DNA of 64,000 nt, taken from contig NC_011244.1 of the NCBI RefSeq assembly GCF_000019705.1, positions 866,982 to 930,981 on the forward strand, in the 5' to 3' direction. The first letter of the stretch is position 1, and each line of letters starts with the position of its first letter. The translations under genes and the position numbers were made by a program. The notes under the pieces are model-generated. The model made no database searches. It had not been told where the DNA came from and saw nothing but the letters and a program-made list of their open reading frames with translations. Source of the DNA: Borrelia recurrentis A1. Its GTDB lineage: Bacteria; Spirochaetota; Spirochaetia; Borreliales; Borreliaceae. Of the stretch, positions 39,577 through 49,575 are shown piece by piece.

Positions 39577-40401
39577 TTAATGTTTATTATGTTTAGTATA
39601 TATTAAATTTGTTATAAATTCTTTAATACTCATTTTATTAACATTAAATTGAAGTTCTATGGTATTTTTATCTTGTATTTTAGATGTTATAGGTCCTGAA
39701 ATTATTATTTTTGTTGTATGTTTAAGGATACTTGGTATTAATTTTTTTGATGCAATAGAGAGTATTTTGGGATTATTAGTGTTTAGATAAGCTTTAAAAT
39801 TATATTCGTTGTCGTTTGCACTATTTGCAATGAAAATTCCTTTGTTAAAGGGAATTAAATTTGTTTTATTGATGTTGTTTGGAATTAGTTTAGTGATATC
39901 ATTGATCAAAATGAATATTTCATGTTGATCAATGATATCAATGTATTTTGTTATGAGTATGTTTGTATTTTGATGAGTTATTTCTTTTTGATTGATTAAT
40001 ATACCTTTTTTGTCTTTAGTTGGGGTTATATATATGTTTGAATTTTTTATTTTCCATTTTGGGTTCATAAATATATTTCCACATGATTGAAAATTCGGAT
40101 GATTGTTTATTTTCCAAAATATGCTTTTGGGAAAATTGCCTGTTATTATTAATGAAAAAGTTTCTGGATTTTTTGTGTAGCTTAAATATAAATTACCAAC
40201 AGTATGAAGACCTATTTTATATTTCATTTCGAATTCACTATATATGAATCTGTTTTTAGATAAATTTACATAAGCATATATATCTGATGAGGAGTCTAAT
40301 AACATGATTGAAGATATATTTTTTTTAGGTGGATGGTAAGTTAGAGTTACACATCCTATTAAAAGCATAGCAATACAAATATTAATAATTAATTTAAGCA
40401 T
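39577..40401 (-). CDS. Predicted lipoprotein of unknown function
   Basis: Not recognised. The 274-residue product has a signal peptide ending LLIGCVT, a lipobox with lipidated Cys near residue 17. The mature part is mixed alpha/beta without a motif I know; segments such as [22 protein letters not shown] near the end suggest beta structure. It overlaps the 3' end of ileS by 13 bp and is the last gene of the minus-strand operon starting at 47468. Confidence 0.7.
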   Translation of the reverse strand: MLKLIINICIAMLLIGCVTLTYHPPKKNISSIMLLDSSSDIYAYVNLSKNRFIYSEFEMKYKIGLHTVGNLYLSYTKNPETFSLIITGNFPKSIFWKINNHPNFQSCGNIFMNPKWKIKNSNIYITPTKDKKGILINQKEITHQNTNILITKYIDIIDQHEIFILINDITKLIPNNINKTNLIPFNKGIFIANSANDNEYNFKAYLNTNNPKILSIASKKLIPSILKHTTKIIISGPITSKIQDKNTIELQFNVNKMSIKEFITNLIYTKHNKH

Positions 40402-43400
40402 TTTTCTATACCTATATTTACTGATATTTCCTCATCTAGTTCTAAAGTTGTTAAGGCTTTTTTATTATTAATTTCTATTGTTATTGCCAAAGTTTCAGTT
40501 TTAATATAATTTTCAAAATTGTTGATTATTTTTGTAAGTATTTCATCATTATTTGTATATAGTATTATTCTGTCGGTAACATTGAAATTACTTTCTTTTC
40601 TTAAATTTTGTACTTTCCTTATAAGTTCTCGTGAGAGTCCTTCTAGATATAATTCTTCTGTAATTAAAGTATCTAGTCCTATTGTTATAGAATCTTCATT
40701 AATTACTTTTAAATTTTTTCTTTCATGTCTTTCTAGTATTATATCTTTTAGTGTTATATCATATGTATTATTGTTAATTGTAATTGTATGTTTGTTGCCA
40801 TTTATTATTTCTAATATGTCTTCATTGCTTAGTTTTGTTATTGCTAATGCTACTGATTTCATATTTGTGCCGAGTTTGCTTCCAAGTTCTTTAAAATTTG
40901 CTTTTGCTTTATAAGTTACAAGTTCTTCTTCATTGGATTTTATTTTTATTTCTTTTGCATTAATCTCTTCAAGTATGATTTCTGTCATTTCTCTTAGAGT
41001 ATTTTGTTCTTTATGATTTTTGGTGATTATGTATATTGTTTTAATAGGCTTTCGTATTTTTATATTGTGTGATGCTCTTAGTGCTCTTGCAATTGTTATT
41101 ACTTTTCTTGTGAAATTCATTTTTTCTTCAAGTTCTATATTAATAAGTTCCTTAATTGATTGAGGATAATTATTCAAATGAATAGATTCTTTTTCATTTT
41201 TGGTCTTTAAATTTTGATATATTTCTTCTGTTAAAAAAGGGATAAATGGTGCAAGCATTAGCATTAAGTTTTTTAAAGTATAATATAATGTTTCATAAGC
41301 ATCTATTTTATCATTGTCATTTTCAGATTTCCAAAACCTTCTTCTTGATCGTCTTATATACCAGTTATTTAACTTGTCTATGAATGTAAGAAGTACTTCT
41401 ATTGATTTTGTTAAGTTATATTTATCTATTTCTTCGTTTAATATTTGCTTTAAACTTTCAATTTCGCTAATTATCCATTTGTCAAGTATATTGGTTTTAT
41501 ATAGATTTACATAATTATTAGGTGTAAACTTGTCAATGATTGCATAAGTTATAAAAAATGAGTAAGCATTCCAAATAGGGATTATAATATTTTTTAAGAC
41601 ATCTTTAACTCCATCATCGCTATATTTTAGATCATCAGCTTTTATTACTGGACTCATTATCAAATAAAGTCTTAAAGCATCTGCTCCAAATGTGTTTATT
41701 ATTTGTATTGGATCTGTATAATTTTTGAGTGATTTTGACATTTTTTTGCCGTCACTAGATAATACTAGTCCATTAACTATTACATTTTTGAATGCTGTTT
41801 TTTCAAAAAGAGCAGTTCCTAAAATTGTTAATGTATAAAACCATCCTCTTGTTTGATCTAAGCCTTCTGCAATAAAATCGGCAGGGAAGATATTTTGGAA
41901 TTTATCTTTATCTTTAAATGGATAATGTTTGCTTGCGTAAGGCATTGAACCAGATTCAAACCAGCAATCTAAAACCTCACTTGTTCTAACATATGTGCCA
42001 CCATATTTGCTAGGCCAGGTTATCTTATCAATTTTATCTTTATGTAAATCGATAATCTTTTGTCCTGATAATTTTTCTAATTCTTCCCTAGATCCTATAC
42101 ATATTTTATTTCCTGTTTTTGAACATTTCCAAATCGGTATTGGATTTCCCCAAAATCTATTTCTACTTATTGCCCAATCTCTTGCATTTTCTAGCCATTT
42201 GCCAAATCTTCCCTTTTTAAGATGTTCAGGTATCCAATTTATTTGTTCATTTGATCTTATAAGTTTTTCTTTGATTTTTTCAATATTGACAAACCATGAG
42301 CTTATAGGTCTATAAATTAGAGGTGAGTTTGTTCTATAGCAAAATGGATATCTGTGCAAATAGTTTTCTCTTTTGAATAAAAGATTCATTGATTTTAATT
42401 TTTCTATTATTTTATTATCTGCATCTTTAACAAATAATCCTTCAAAATCTTTAACTTCGCTTGTGAATTTGCATTCGGCATCTATAGGTGTTATCATATC
42501 GGTTTGAGTATTTTTTTTAAGTATTTGATAGTCTTCTTCTCCAAATGGTGCAATGTGTACTATTCCTGTTCCGTCATCGGTTGTAACGTATTCTGCTGTA
42601 TGAATTTTAAAAGCTCCTTTGTTCCGTTGGTTTACAAAGTAATCAAATAGTGGTTCATATTCTATTCCCTTGAGATGTTCACCTTTAAATTGTTCTATTA
42701 TTACGTATTTGTTTTCATCTTGATAGTAGTGATTTAATCTTTTTGTTCCTATTATGTATATTTCATTTTTTTCTTGATCAACTACTTTAGAGTAATCTAT
42801 GTCTTTCCCAACAGCAATTCCAAGATTTGTGGGTAATGTCCAGGGAGTTGTAGTCCATGCAAGCAGATATTCATTTTTATCTTTGATTTTAAATTTTATG
42901 GTTAATGATGGATCATGAATTTCTTTGTATTCACCAAGATTGACCTCAAAATTTGATAAAGGAGTTGCAAGTTTTGGAGAATATGGCAATACATAGTAGC
43001 TTTCATAAATTAAACCTTTATTGTAAAGGGTTTTAAATACCCACCATACGGATTCCATGAATGTTAGATCCATTGTTTTGTAATTATTCTCAAAGTCAAC
43101 CCATCTTCCCAGTCGTGTTATTATTTTTTTCCATTCTTTTGTGTACCTTAAAACTATATTTCTGCATTCTTCATTAAATTTATCGATACCATATTGTTCT
43201 ATTTCATATCTTCCAGATAATTTTAAAGATTTTTCTACTTCATATTCTACTGGTAATCCATGAGTATCCCATCCAAAATATCTCTTGACATTCTTTCCTT
43301 TCATTGTTTGATATCTTGGAATTATGTCTTTAATTGTATTTGGGACAAAATGTCCAAAATGGGGAAGCCCTGTTGCAAATGGTGGACCATCATAGAATGT

Positions 43401-43523
43401 AAATTCTTCACATCCTTCTCGTTGTTTCATCGATTTTTCGAAAATTTTATTATGATTCCAAAATTGTAATATTTTTTCTTCTAATTGGGGAAAATGTACT
43501 TTATTTTCTACTTTTTTGAACAT
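40389..43523 (-). CDS. ileS: Isoleucyl-tRNA synthetase, eukaryote-like type
   Basis: Charges tRNA-Ile. The 1044-residue enzyme has the class I signature as GLPHFGH within [30 protein letters not shown], and KMSKSLKNY with the catalytic lysines. The CP1 editing domain (about 190-410) contains [12 protein letters not shown] and [17 protein letters not shown]. Length and the [10 protein letters not shown] form are those of the eukaryote-like branch, associated with natural mupirocin resistance. There is no C-terminal zinc finger of the E. coli type. The start overlaps clpC by 16 bp. Confidence 0.96.
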   Translation of the reverse strand: MFKKVENKVHFPQLEEKILQFWNHNKIFEKSMKQREGCEEFTFYDGPPFATGLPHFGHFVPNTIKDIIPRYQTMKGKNVKRYFGWDTHGLPVEYEVEKSLKLSGRYEIEQYGIDKFNEECRNIVLRYTKEWKKIITRLGRWVDFENNYKTMDLTFMESVWWVFKTLYNKGLIYESYYVLPYSPKLATPLSNFEVNLGEYKEIHDPSLTIKFKIKDKNEYLLAWTTTPWTLPTNLGIAVGKDIDYSKVVDQEKNEIYIIGTKRLNHYYQDENKYVIIEQFKGEHLKGIEYEPLFDYFVNQRNKGAFKIHTAEYVTTDDGTGIVHIAPFGEEDYQILKKNTQTDMITPIDAECKFTSEVKDFEGLFVKDADNKIIEKLKSMNLLFKRENYLHRYPFCYRTNSPLIYRPISSWFVNIEKIKEKLIRSNEQINWIPEHLKKGRFGKWLENARDWAISRNRFWGNPIPIWKCSKTGNKICIGSREELEKLSGQKIIDLHKDKIDKITWPSKYGGTYVRTSEVLDCWFESGSMPYASKHYPFKDKDKFQNIFPADFIAEGLDQTRGWFYTLTILGTALFEKTAFKNVIVNGLVLSSDGKKMSKSLKNYTDPIQIINTFGADALRLYLIMSPVIKADDLKYSDDGVKDVLKNIIIPIWNAYSFFITYAIIDKFTPNNYVNLYKTNILDKWIISEIESLKQILNEEIDKYNLTKSIEVLLTFIDKLNNWYIRRSRRRFWKSENDNDKIDAYETLYYTLKNLMLMLAPFIPFLTEEIYQNLKTKNEKESIHLNNYPQSIKELINIELEEKMNFTRKVITIARALRASHNIKIRKPIKTIYIITKNHKEQNTLREMTEIILEEINAKEIKIKSNEEELVTYKAKANFKELGSKLGTNMKSVALAITKLSNEDILEIINGNKHTITINNNTYDITLKDIILERHERKNLKVINEDSITIGLDTLITEELYLEGLSRELIRKVQNLRKESNFNVTDRIILYTNNDEILTKIINNFENYIKTETLAITIEINNKKALTTLELDEEISVNIGIEKCLN

Positions 43524-45742
43524 AAAATTTCCTTTTGTTTGATTTTTATATTGTTTTGTTCTAAGTATATTTTTATTAGATTTATATTAGGATTGTGAAA
43601 TATTTGATTAATAATTTTTTCTTCTATGTTTTCTTTTACTGCATTTAAAATGCTTCTTGCTCCGGAATTTTTATCATAATATTTTTTTATTATATGATTT
43701 TTAAGAGAGTCATCAATTTCTATTTGAATGTTTTTTAGGCTAAATTTTTGAGTAAGTTCTTTGCAGTAATTATCGTAAATTATGCTGAGGTCTTTTTCTG
43801 TTAATACGTTAAGAATTATTTTTTTTTGTATTTTATCTATTAATGATAACTTAAATTTTGTTTTAAGTTCATTATTGATTGTGCTTTTAATATCTATATT
43901 ATTGTCTGTTTTATTAAATCCAAGGATGCCTTTTCCAAGTAATATTTTACTGCCAATAGATGTACTTAAAACAATGATGCTATTCTTAAAAGATATTTTA
44001 TCTTCTGTATTGTCAATTAGTTCTCCATTTTCAAGTATTTGTTCTATTATGCTCATTACGGAATTATGCGCATATTCAATATTTTCAAATATGATGAATG
44101 CTCTAGGATTATATTTTAGTCTGTTTATTAAAATACCACCGTCAGTATAACCTGCGTATCCTGGATTTGTTCCTATTAGTTTTGATATAGAAGTTTCTTC
44201 TCTGTAATCTGACATATCTAACTGTAGTATTGAATTTTGATCTTTAATCATGATTTTTGATATTGTTTTTGATAGTATTGTTTTTCCACTTCCACTTGAA
44301 CCTATGAGCAATATTGATGTTAATGGTTGTATATTATTGTTGATGCCTAGTTTTGTTTTTACCATTTCTATAATGATTTCATCTATGGCAGATTCTTGTC
44401 CAATTATTTTTTCTTTGATGTTTATTGTTTCTTCTTTAAGATATGCAATTTCTTCTGTGAGACTAAGTTTTACCTTAATGCCAAAAAATTCATCTGTTGT
44501 ATTTTTAACATCCTCGGCATTTACTATTTTTGTATTTATTTCTTGTTGTTTTTTCTGGGCTCCAGCAATGTCAATTAGATCAATTGCTTTATCGGGAAAT
44601 TTTCTATTAGTTAAATATTGTGATGATAAGCTAATAACATTTTCTATGGCTTCTTTTTCATAAGTGACGCCGTGATAGTTTTCAAAGTTTTTTATTATGC
44701 TGTTGATTATGTTGAGAGTTTCTTTTTCATCAGGTTCTTTGATTGATATTGTTTGAAATCTTCTAGTGAATGCCTTGTCTTTGGATATGTGTTTTCTATA
44801 TTCATCATAAGTCGTTGCACCTATTATTTGTATTGCAGAACGAGAGAGAATAGGTTTTAAGATATTTGCTGCGTCAATAGAACCTTCAGAATTTCCTGCT
44901 CCTATTAAAGTGTGTATTTCATCAATAAAGATTATTATGTTTTTATTATTTTTTATAGACTTAATTATATTATTTAATCTTTCTTCAAATTCACCTCTAT
45001 ATTTAGTTCCAGAAACTAAGTCAGAAGTTTCAATTTGTAGTATTATTTTATTTTGTAATTGGCTTTTTATTTCTTTGTTTGCAATTTTAATGGCAAGTCC
45101 TTCAACAATTGCTGTTTTTCCAATCCCAGGTTCTCCTATTAAAATTGTGCTATTTTTGTTTCTTCGTTCAAGTATGCTTATTAATGATTGAATTTCTTTT
45201 TCACGTCCTATTAGGGGATCAAGTTTTTTTTCTTTTGCAAGTGTTGTGAGATTTTTAACGTATTTGTTAATTTCAAAGTAGTCGTTTTGTCTTGTTTCAT
45301 CTTCAAATTCTTTATATGTTTCAATTAATCTTATTTTATCTATGCTTGTTATTATATTATCTTCATCGAAGTTAAAGCTTAGTTTATTAAGTTTATATTT
45401 TTTGAGAAGCTTTTTTGTTTTTAAAATCTGATAAAAAATTTCTTTTATGCCTATTAAAGTTTTGGACTTAAATTCTTTTTTTGTTTGGTCAATAAGAGTA
45501 AAGATTTCTCTGCTTATTTTTGGGATGACAATTTCATTGGTGCCAATTAAAACTTTTTCTAGCTTTTCTATTTCATATAATGTATCTTGTTTGATATTTT
45601 TTAAAGTTTTGGTTTCTATATTTTTTATTTCAGATTTTTTAGGATGAATTAATAATATAGACATTAATAAATGCCAACTTGAGACTTCTCTATTTTTATT
45701 TTTTCTAGCTACTTCTCTTGACGATATTTCAACTAGGTTCAT
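43508..45742 (-). CDS. clpC: ClpC/ClpA-type AAA+ unfoldase with degenerate second ATPase domain
   Basis: Hsp100 unfoldase expected to feed ClpP. The 744 residues contain a short N-domain ([25 protein letters not shown]), a complete first AAA domain (Walker [14 protein letters not shown] near 205, Walker [16 protein letters not shown], arginine-finger region FTRRFQ) and a second. In the second, Walker A is [12 protein letters not shown] near 480, but Walker B reads [11 protein letters not shown], with E553-N554 where DE is expected. The sensor-1 region is STS instead of TSN, while GARS keeps the sensor-2 Arg. GILGFNK may be the ClpP-docking loop. It lies between the phosphomutase gene and ileS. 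Confidence 0.85.
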   Translation of the reverse strand: MNLVEISSREVARKNKNREVSSWHLLMSILLIHPKKSEIKNIETKTLKNIKQDTLYEIEKLEKVLIGTNEIVIPKISREIFTLIDQTKKEFKSKTLIGIKEIFYQILKTKKLLKKYKLNKLSFNFDEDNIITSIDKIRLIETYKEFEDETRQNDYFEINKYVKNLTTLAKEKKLDPLIGREKEIQSLISILERRNKNSTILIGEPGIGKTAIVEGLAIKIANKEIKSQLQNKIILQIETSDLVSGTKYRGEFEERLNNIIKSIKNNKNIIIFIDEIHTLIGAGNSEGSIDAANILKPILSRSAIQIIGATTYDEYRKHISKDKAFTRRFQTISIKEPDEKETLNIINSIIKNFENYHGVTYEKEAIENVISLSSQYLTNRKFPDKAIDLIDIAGAQKKQQEINTKIVNAEDVKNTTDEFFGIKVKLSLTEEIAYLKEETINIKEKIIGQESAIDEIIIEMVKTKLGINNNIQPLTSILLIGSSGSGKTILSKTISKIMIKDQNSILQLDMSDYREETSISKLIGTNPGYAGYTDGGILINRLKYNPRAFIIFENIEYAHNSVMSIIEQILENGELIDNTEDKISFKNSIIVLSTSIGSKILLGKGILGFNKTDNNIDIKSTINNELKTKFKLSLIDKIQKKIILNVLTEKDLSIIYDNYCKELTQKFSLKNIQIEIDDSLKNHIIKKYYDKNSGARSILNAVKENIEEKIINQIFHNPNINLIKIYLEQNNIKIKQKEILCSKK

Positions 45743-45758
45743 TAATTTGTCTGTTATA

Positions 45759-47468
45759 TTAATATTTTTCTATCTCCATCTTTATTTTGTTCATTATATC
45801 AAAAATACTATTTTTTTGTTCGTATCTTGAATATATGGATATATAAAATTTAATTTTTGCTTCCGTGCCAGATGGCCTAATTGTTATTTCTATTTTATTT
45901 TCTAATAAGAATTTTATTGCATTTGTGGTGTGTGTATAGCCTTTTATTGTATATACGTTTCCATGCATATCGATTTCTTTTAGTGTTTTATAATCTAATT
46001 TTTTAATTATGAAAAGACCTGCAAATTTTTTTGTAATATTGTTTCTAAATTGTAACATTAATTTTTCTCTTAAAAAATCACCATTAGTTTCTTTAAAGAT
46101 TTTATTAATTGTAAAATCTTCGTAATATCCAAATTCTTTGTACATTGTTTGTAGATATTGATTTATTGTGATTTGGTTTTTTTTTAGTGTCAACATTAAA
46201 TCACAAAATCCTTTTATGGCTGAAAATGCATCTTTATCTCTAGTTCCAGTGCCAATTAGGTATCCATGGCTTTCTTCACATCCAAAAATAAATTTTTTGT
46301 TTGGTTCTTTTTTTTGTATCTTATCTATTAAGTTTCCTATCCATTTAAATCCTGTATATGTTCTATATAATGTTGTGTTGTATTTTTGAGCTATTTTATC
46401 TAACATTGGGGTTGTGACAAAAGAGGCTATTATAAAGGTGTTTTTGGGGTTATTTTCTCTAGATAGTAAATAGTGCATTAAGATGCATGCAATTTGATTT
46501 CCATTTAAAATTTTCCATTTTCTGCTTTCTTTGAAAGCAATACCCAATCGATCAGCATCTGGATCTGTTGCAAATGCAATATCACAGTTTGTTTTCTTTG
46601 CAAGTTCTATTACTCTAGACATGGTTGTATGTTCTTCAGGATTGGGATATTTGACTGTAGGAAATTCTGGATCAGGATTTATTTGTGTTTGTTCTGTTAA
46701 AAGTTCTACTTTGCTACCTTTAAATAATTTCTTTATTATTGTTCCTCCTGTTCCATGCAGAGGAGTATATGCGATTCGTAAATTTGTAGTTTTACTTTTT
46801 TGATTGAAATTAGGAAATTCGTCATTTATTTTTTGTATGTATTTAATATCAATTTCATTTTTAAGTTCAATTATTATTCTTTTATTTATTCCTTCTCTTT
46901 TTATGAATGTATGTTTGATATTAGATACTTTTTGTATTTCCGATATTATTTTTGCATCATGTGGATCTATTATTTGAGCACCTCCTTTCCAGTATACTTT
47001 ATATCCGTTATATTCTTTTGTATTATGACTTGCTGTTATCATTATTCCAAGATCGCAGTTTAATTTTCTAACTGTGTAGGATAATTGTGGAGTTGCTCTT
47101 AAATTTTTATATATGTAAATTTTAATCCCATTTGAGGCAAAAATTTCAGCAGCTTCGTATGCAAATTCTTTTGAAAAATGTCTTGAGTCATAACTTATTG
47201 CGATTTTAGGATTTTGTGTTATTGTAAGGATATAGTTGGCAATTCCTTGACTTGCTTTGGCGATGTTGTATGTATTAATATAGCATGATCCAGCCCCAAT
47301 TATACCTCTCATGCCAGCAGTACCAAATTCTAGTTCTTTGTGAAATCTATTGTATATTTCTGTTTCATTGTTTTCTTTAAGCAATTTGATAGCTTCATCT
47401 TTAAAAAAATTGTTTTTTTCAAATTGTATATATTGTTTTAATTTTTTTTGAAGTTTATTATTTTTCAT
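45759..47468 (-). CDS. Phosphoglucomutase/phosphomannomutase family enzyme
   Basis: Interconverts sugar 1- and 6-phosphates by way of a phosphoserine. The 569-residue protein has the active-site loop MITASHNTKEYNGYKVYW near residue 140, the metal-binding loop FATDPDADRLGIAF near 300, the sugar-binding CEESHGYLIGTG near 395 and the phosphate-binding RPSGTEAKIKFY near 530. AAAGGAAA precedes the ATG. Whether glucose, mannose or pentose phosphates are preferred cannot be read from sequence; length fits the PGM2-like group. It heads the operon with clpC, ileS and a lipoprotein. Confidence 0.9.
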   Translation of the reverse strand: MKNNKLQKKLKQYIQFEKNNFFKDEAIKLLKENNETEIYNRFHKELEFGTAGMRGIIGAGSCYINTYNIAKASQGIANYILTITQNPKIAISYDSRHFSKEFAYEAAEIFASNGIKIYIYKNLRATPQLSYTVRKLNCDLGIMITASHNTKEYNGYKVYWKGGAQIIDPHDAKIISEIQKVSNIKHTFIKREGINKRIIIELKNEIDIKYIQKINDEFPNFNQKSKTTNLRIAYTPLHGTGGTIIKKLFKGSKVELLTEQTQINPDPEFPTVKYPNPEEHTTMSRVIELAKKTNCDIAFATDPDADRLGIAFKESRKWKILNGNQIACILMHYLLSRENNPKNTFIIASFVTTPMLDKIAQKYNTTLYRTYTGFKWIGNLIDKIQKKEPNKKFIFGCEESHGYLIGTGTRDKDAFSAIKGFCDLMLTLKKNQITINQYLQTMYKEFGYYEDFTINKIFKETNGDFLREKLMLQFRNNITKKFAGLFIIKKLDYKTLKEIDMHGNVYTIKGYTHTTNAIKFLLENKIEITIRPSGTEAKIKFYISIYSRYEQKNSIFDIMNKIKMEIEKY

Positions 47469-47509
47469 ATTATTTTCCTTTATTTTGTTATTTGAGAATT
47501 TATAATTAA

Positions 47510-47538
47510 ATTATAAAATAATAAAATATAACTGTAGA
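47510..47538 (-). promoter_or_regulatory. Candidate promoter for the phosphomutase-clpC-ileS operon
   Basis: On the minus strand TCTACA (47538-47533) and TATAAT (47515-47510) are 17 bp apart, with the ATG at 47468 about 40 bp downstream. The -10 is perfect, the -35 matches four of six positions. Confidence 0.4.
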
Positions 47539-47558
47539 GTTGATTATTATATTTAATT

Positions 47559-47564
47559 TATAAT
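47559..47564 (+). promoter_or_regulatory. Candidate -10 element for uvrB-uvrA
   Basis: TATAAT at 47559-47564, 19 bp before the uvrB ATG, with GGGG at 47575-47578 as a possible ribosome-binding site. No good -35 is seen at the right distance. Confidence 0.3.
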
Positions 47565-47583
47565 CTTTTTATTTGGGGTTTTC

Positions 47584-49548
47584 ATGCAATTTTGTTTAAA
47601 GTCTGATTATTTTCCTGCTGGTGATCAACCGAAAGCAATAAGAGAGATTAAGGAATCTATTTTACGTAATAATAGGTATCAGACTTTAAAAGGTGTGACA
47701 GGTAGTGGTAAAACTTTTACAATAGCTAATATTATTAGGGATTTAGAGCGCCCTTCTTTAATAATTAGTCATAATAAAACTTTAGCAGCACAGCTTTATA
47801 GAGAATTTAAAGATTTTTTTCCAGATAATGCAGTTGAGTATTTTGTTTCTTATTATGATTATTATCAGCCTGAATCTTATGTTCCCTCAAAGGATCTATA
47901 TATAGAAAAGGAAGCTACTATTAATGAAGATATTGAAATAAAGAGAATAAGGACAGTAACATCTCTTTCTAGAAGACGAGATGTTATTGTTGTTGCTACT
48001 GTTTCTTCAATTTATGCATTAGGTTCACCAATATTTTTTAAAAGTGCTGCTAATGTTTTTTTTGTAGGACAAAAAATTTCCATTAAGGAGATAGCAGACG
48101 TTTTTGTTAAACTTCAATATGAAAGGACGTTTACAAATCTTGAACATGATAAATTTTCTATTAAGGGTGATGTTGTTGAAATATGGCCTAGTAATGAACA
48201 TGGTGATTTTGCATATAGAATTTATTTGGATTTTGATAAAATTATGCAGATCAACAGGATTAGTCCACTTACAAAAAAAAAATTAGGTTTTGCTAATGAA
48301 TTTACGCTTTTTGCTAAATCTTATTTTGTTATTCCTTATGAAAAAATATTAAATGCTTTGCCTGAAATACAGGTTGATTTAGAAATGCAATATCGTTATT
48401 TTCAAGAAAATAATAAGCTTGTTGAAGCTGAAAGGCTTAAACAAAGAGTTAAATATGATATTGAAATGTTAAGGGAAACAGGGTCTTGTCAGGGTATAGA
48501 AAATTATTCTGCATATTTTGGCGGGGATGAGATAGATAGGCCTTATTGTCTTTTCGATTTTTTTCCTGAAGATTATTTGCTATTTATTGATGAATCTCAT
48601 GTTACTTTACCTCAGTTTAGAGGAATGTATAATGGAGATTATTCAAGAAAATTAAATCTTGTGAATTTTGGTTTTAGATTGCCATCAGCGCTGAAGAATA
48701 GACCACTTAAGTATTATGAGTTTGAGTCTTTGATTAATCAAGCTGTTTTTGTATCAGCAACGCCTGGCCTTGAGGAATCTAAAAAGAGTAGTGTTATTGT
48801 TGAACAAATAATACGTCCAACAGGTCTTGTTGATCCAGAAATTATTTTGAGACCTTCAGATGGACAAATAGAAGATATTTATAGTGAAATTCAAAGAAGA
48901 GTAGTTTTAAATGAGAAGATTTTAATTACAACTTTGACTAAAAAAATGTCTGAGGATTTGACAGATTATTTATTGACTCTTGGAATAAAGGCCAGGTATT
49001 TGCATGCAGAATTTAATGCTATTGAAAGAGTAAATATTATTACATCTCTTAGGAAATCAGAGATTGATGTTATTGTGGGGATTAATTTGTTAAGAGAAGG
49101 TTTAGATATTCCCGAGGTTTCTCTTGTTATTATACTAGATGCTGATAAGGTAGGATTTTTAAGGTCAGCTTCTTCTTTAATTCAGATTATTGGTAGAGCT
49201 GCTAGAAACTCACATGGTTGTGTTATAATGTACTATGATCAAATAAGTTGTGCAATGCAAGAGGCCATTGAAAAAACACGTAGAAGGCGGAATATTCAAA
49301 TTGAATATAATAAAGCGAATAATATTGTTCCAAAAACTATTGTCAAAAAAGTGCAAAGTATTTTAGAAAAAGAATTTAAAAATAAAACTCTTGATTATAA
49401 TGTTGAAAAAATTATTTCCGATAATAATTTGTCTAGAGAAGATCTTATCATTAAGCTTAAATTTGAGCTTAATGAAGCGGTTGAGGATGAGAGGTTTGAA
49501 GATGCTATCTTTTTGAGAGATAAAATCAAAGAGCTTATTAATATATGA
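47584..49548 (+). CDS. uvrB: Excinuclease ABC subunit B
   Basis: UvrB verifies DNA damage and recruits UvrC in nucleotide excision repair. The 654 residues carry Walker [14 protein letters not shown] near 38, the beta-hairpin region [15 protein letters not shown] near 92-108, [11 protein letters not shown], and the helicase motif [13 protein letters not shown]-terminal UVR helix pair ([24 protein letters not shown], about 620-645) binds UvrC. uvrA follows after 27 bp, making a uvrBA operon. Confidence 0.97.
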   Translation: MQFCLKSDYFPAGDQPKAIREIKESILRNNRYQTLKGVTGSGKTFTIANIIRDLERPSLIISHNKTLAAQLYREFKDFFPDNAVEYFVSYYDYYQPESYVPSKDLYIEKEATINEDIEIKRIRTVTSLSRRRDVIVVATVSSIYALGSPIFFKSAANVFFVGQKISIKEIADVFVKLQYERTFTNLEHDKFSIKGDVVEIWPSNEHGDFAYRIYLDFDKIMQINRISPLTKKKLGFANEFTLFAKSYFVIPYEKILNALPEIQVDLEMQYRYFQENNKLVEAERLKQRVKYDIEMLRETGSCQGIENYSAYFGGDEIDRPYCLFDFFPEDYLLFIDESHVTLPQFRGMYNGDYSRKLNLVNFGFRLPSALKNRPLKYYEFESLINQAVFVSATPGLEESKKSSVIVEQIIRPTGLVDPEIILRPSDGQIEDIYSEIQRRVVLNEKILITTLTKKMSEDLTDYLLTLGIKARYLHAEFNAIERVNIITSLRKSEIDVIVGINLLREGLDIPEVSLVIILDADKVGFLRSASSLIQIIGRAARNSHGCVIMYYDQISCAMQEAIEKTRRRRNIQIEYNKANNIVPKTIVKKVQSILEKEFKNKTLDYNVEKIISDNNLSREDLIIKLKFELNEAVEDERFEDAIFLRDKIKELINI

Positions 49549-49575
49549 TGTTTTAATAACGAGGAGTTTATATTT

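Noticed and set aside
44250..44663. 137-codon plus-strand frame opposite clpC
   Set aside because: Antisense to a well-supported AAA+ gene, with Ser/Ile/Phe-rich shadow composition.
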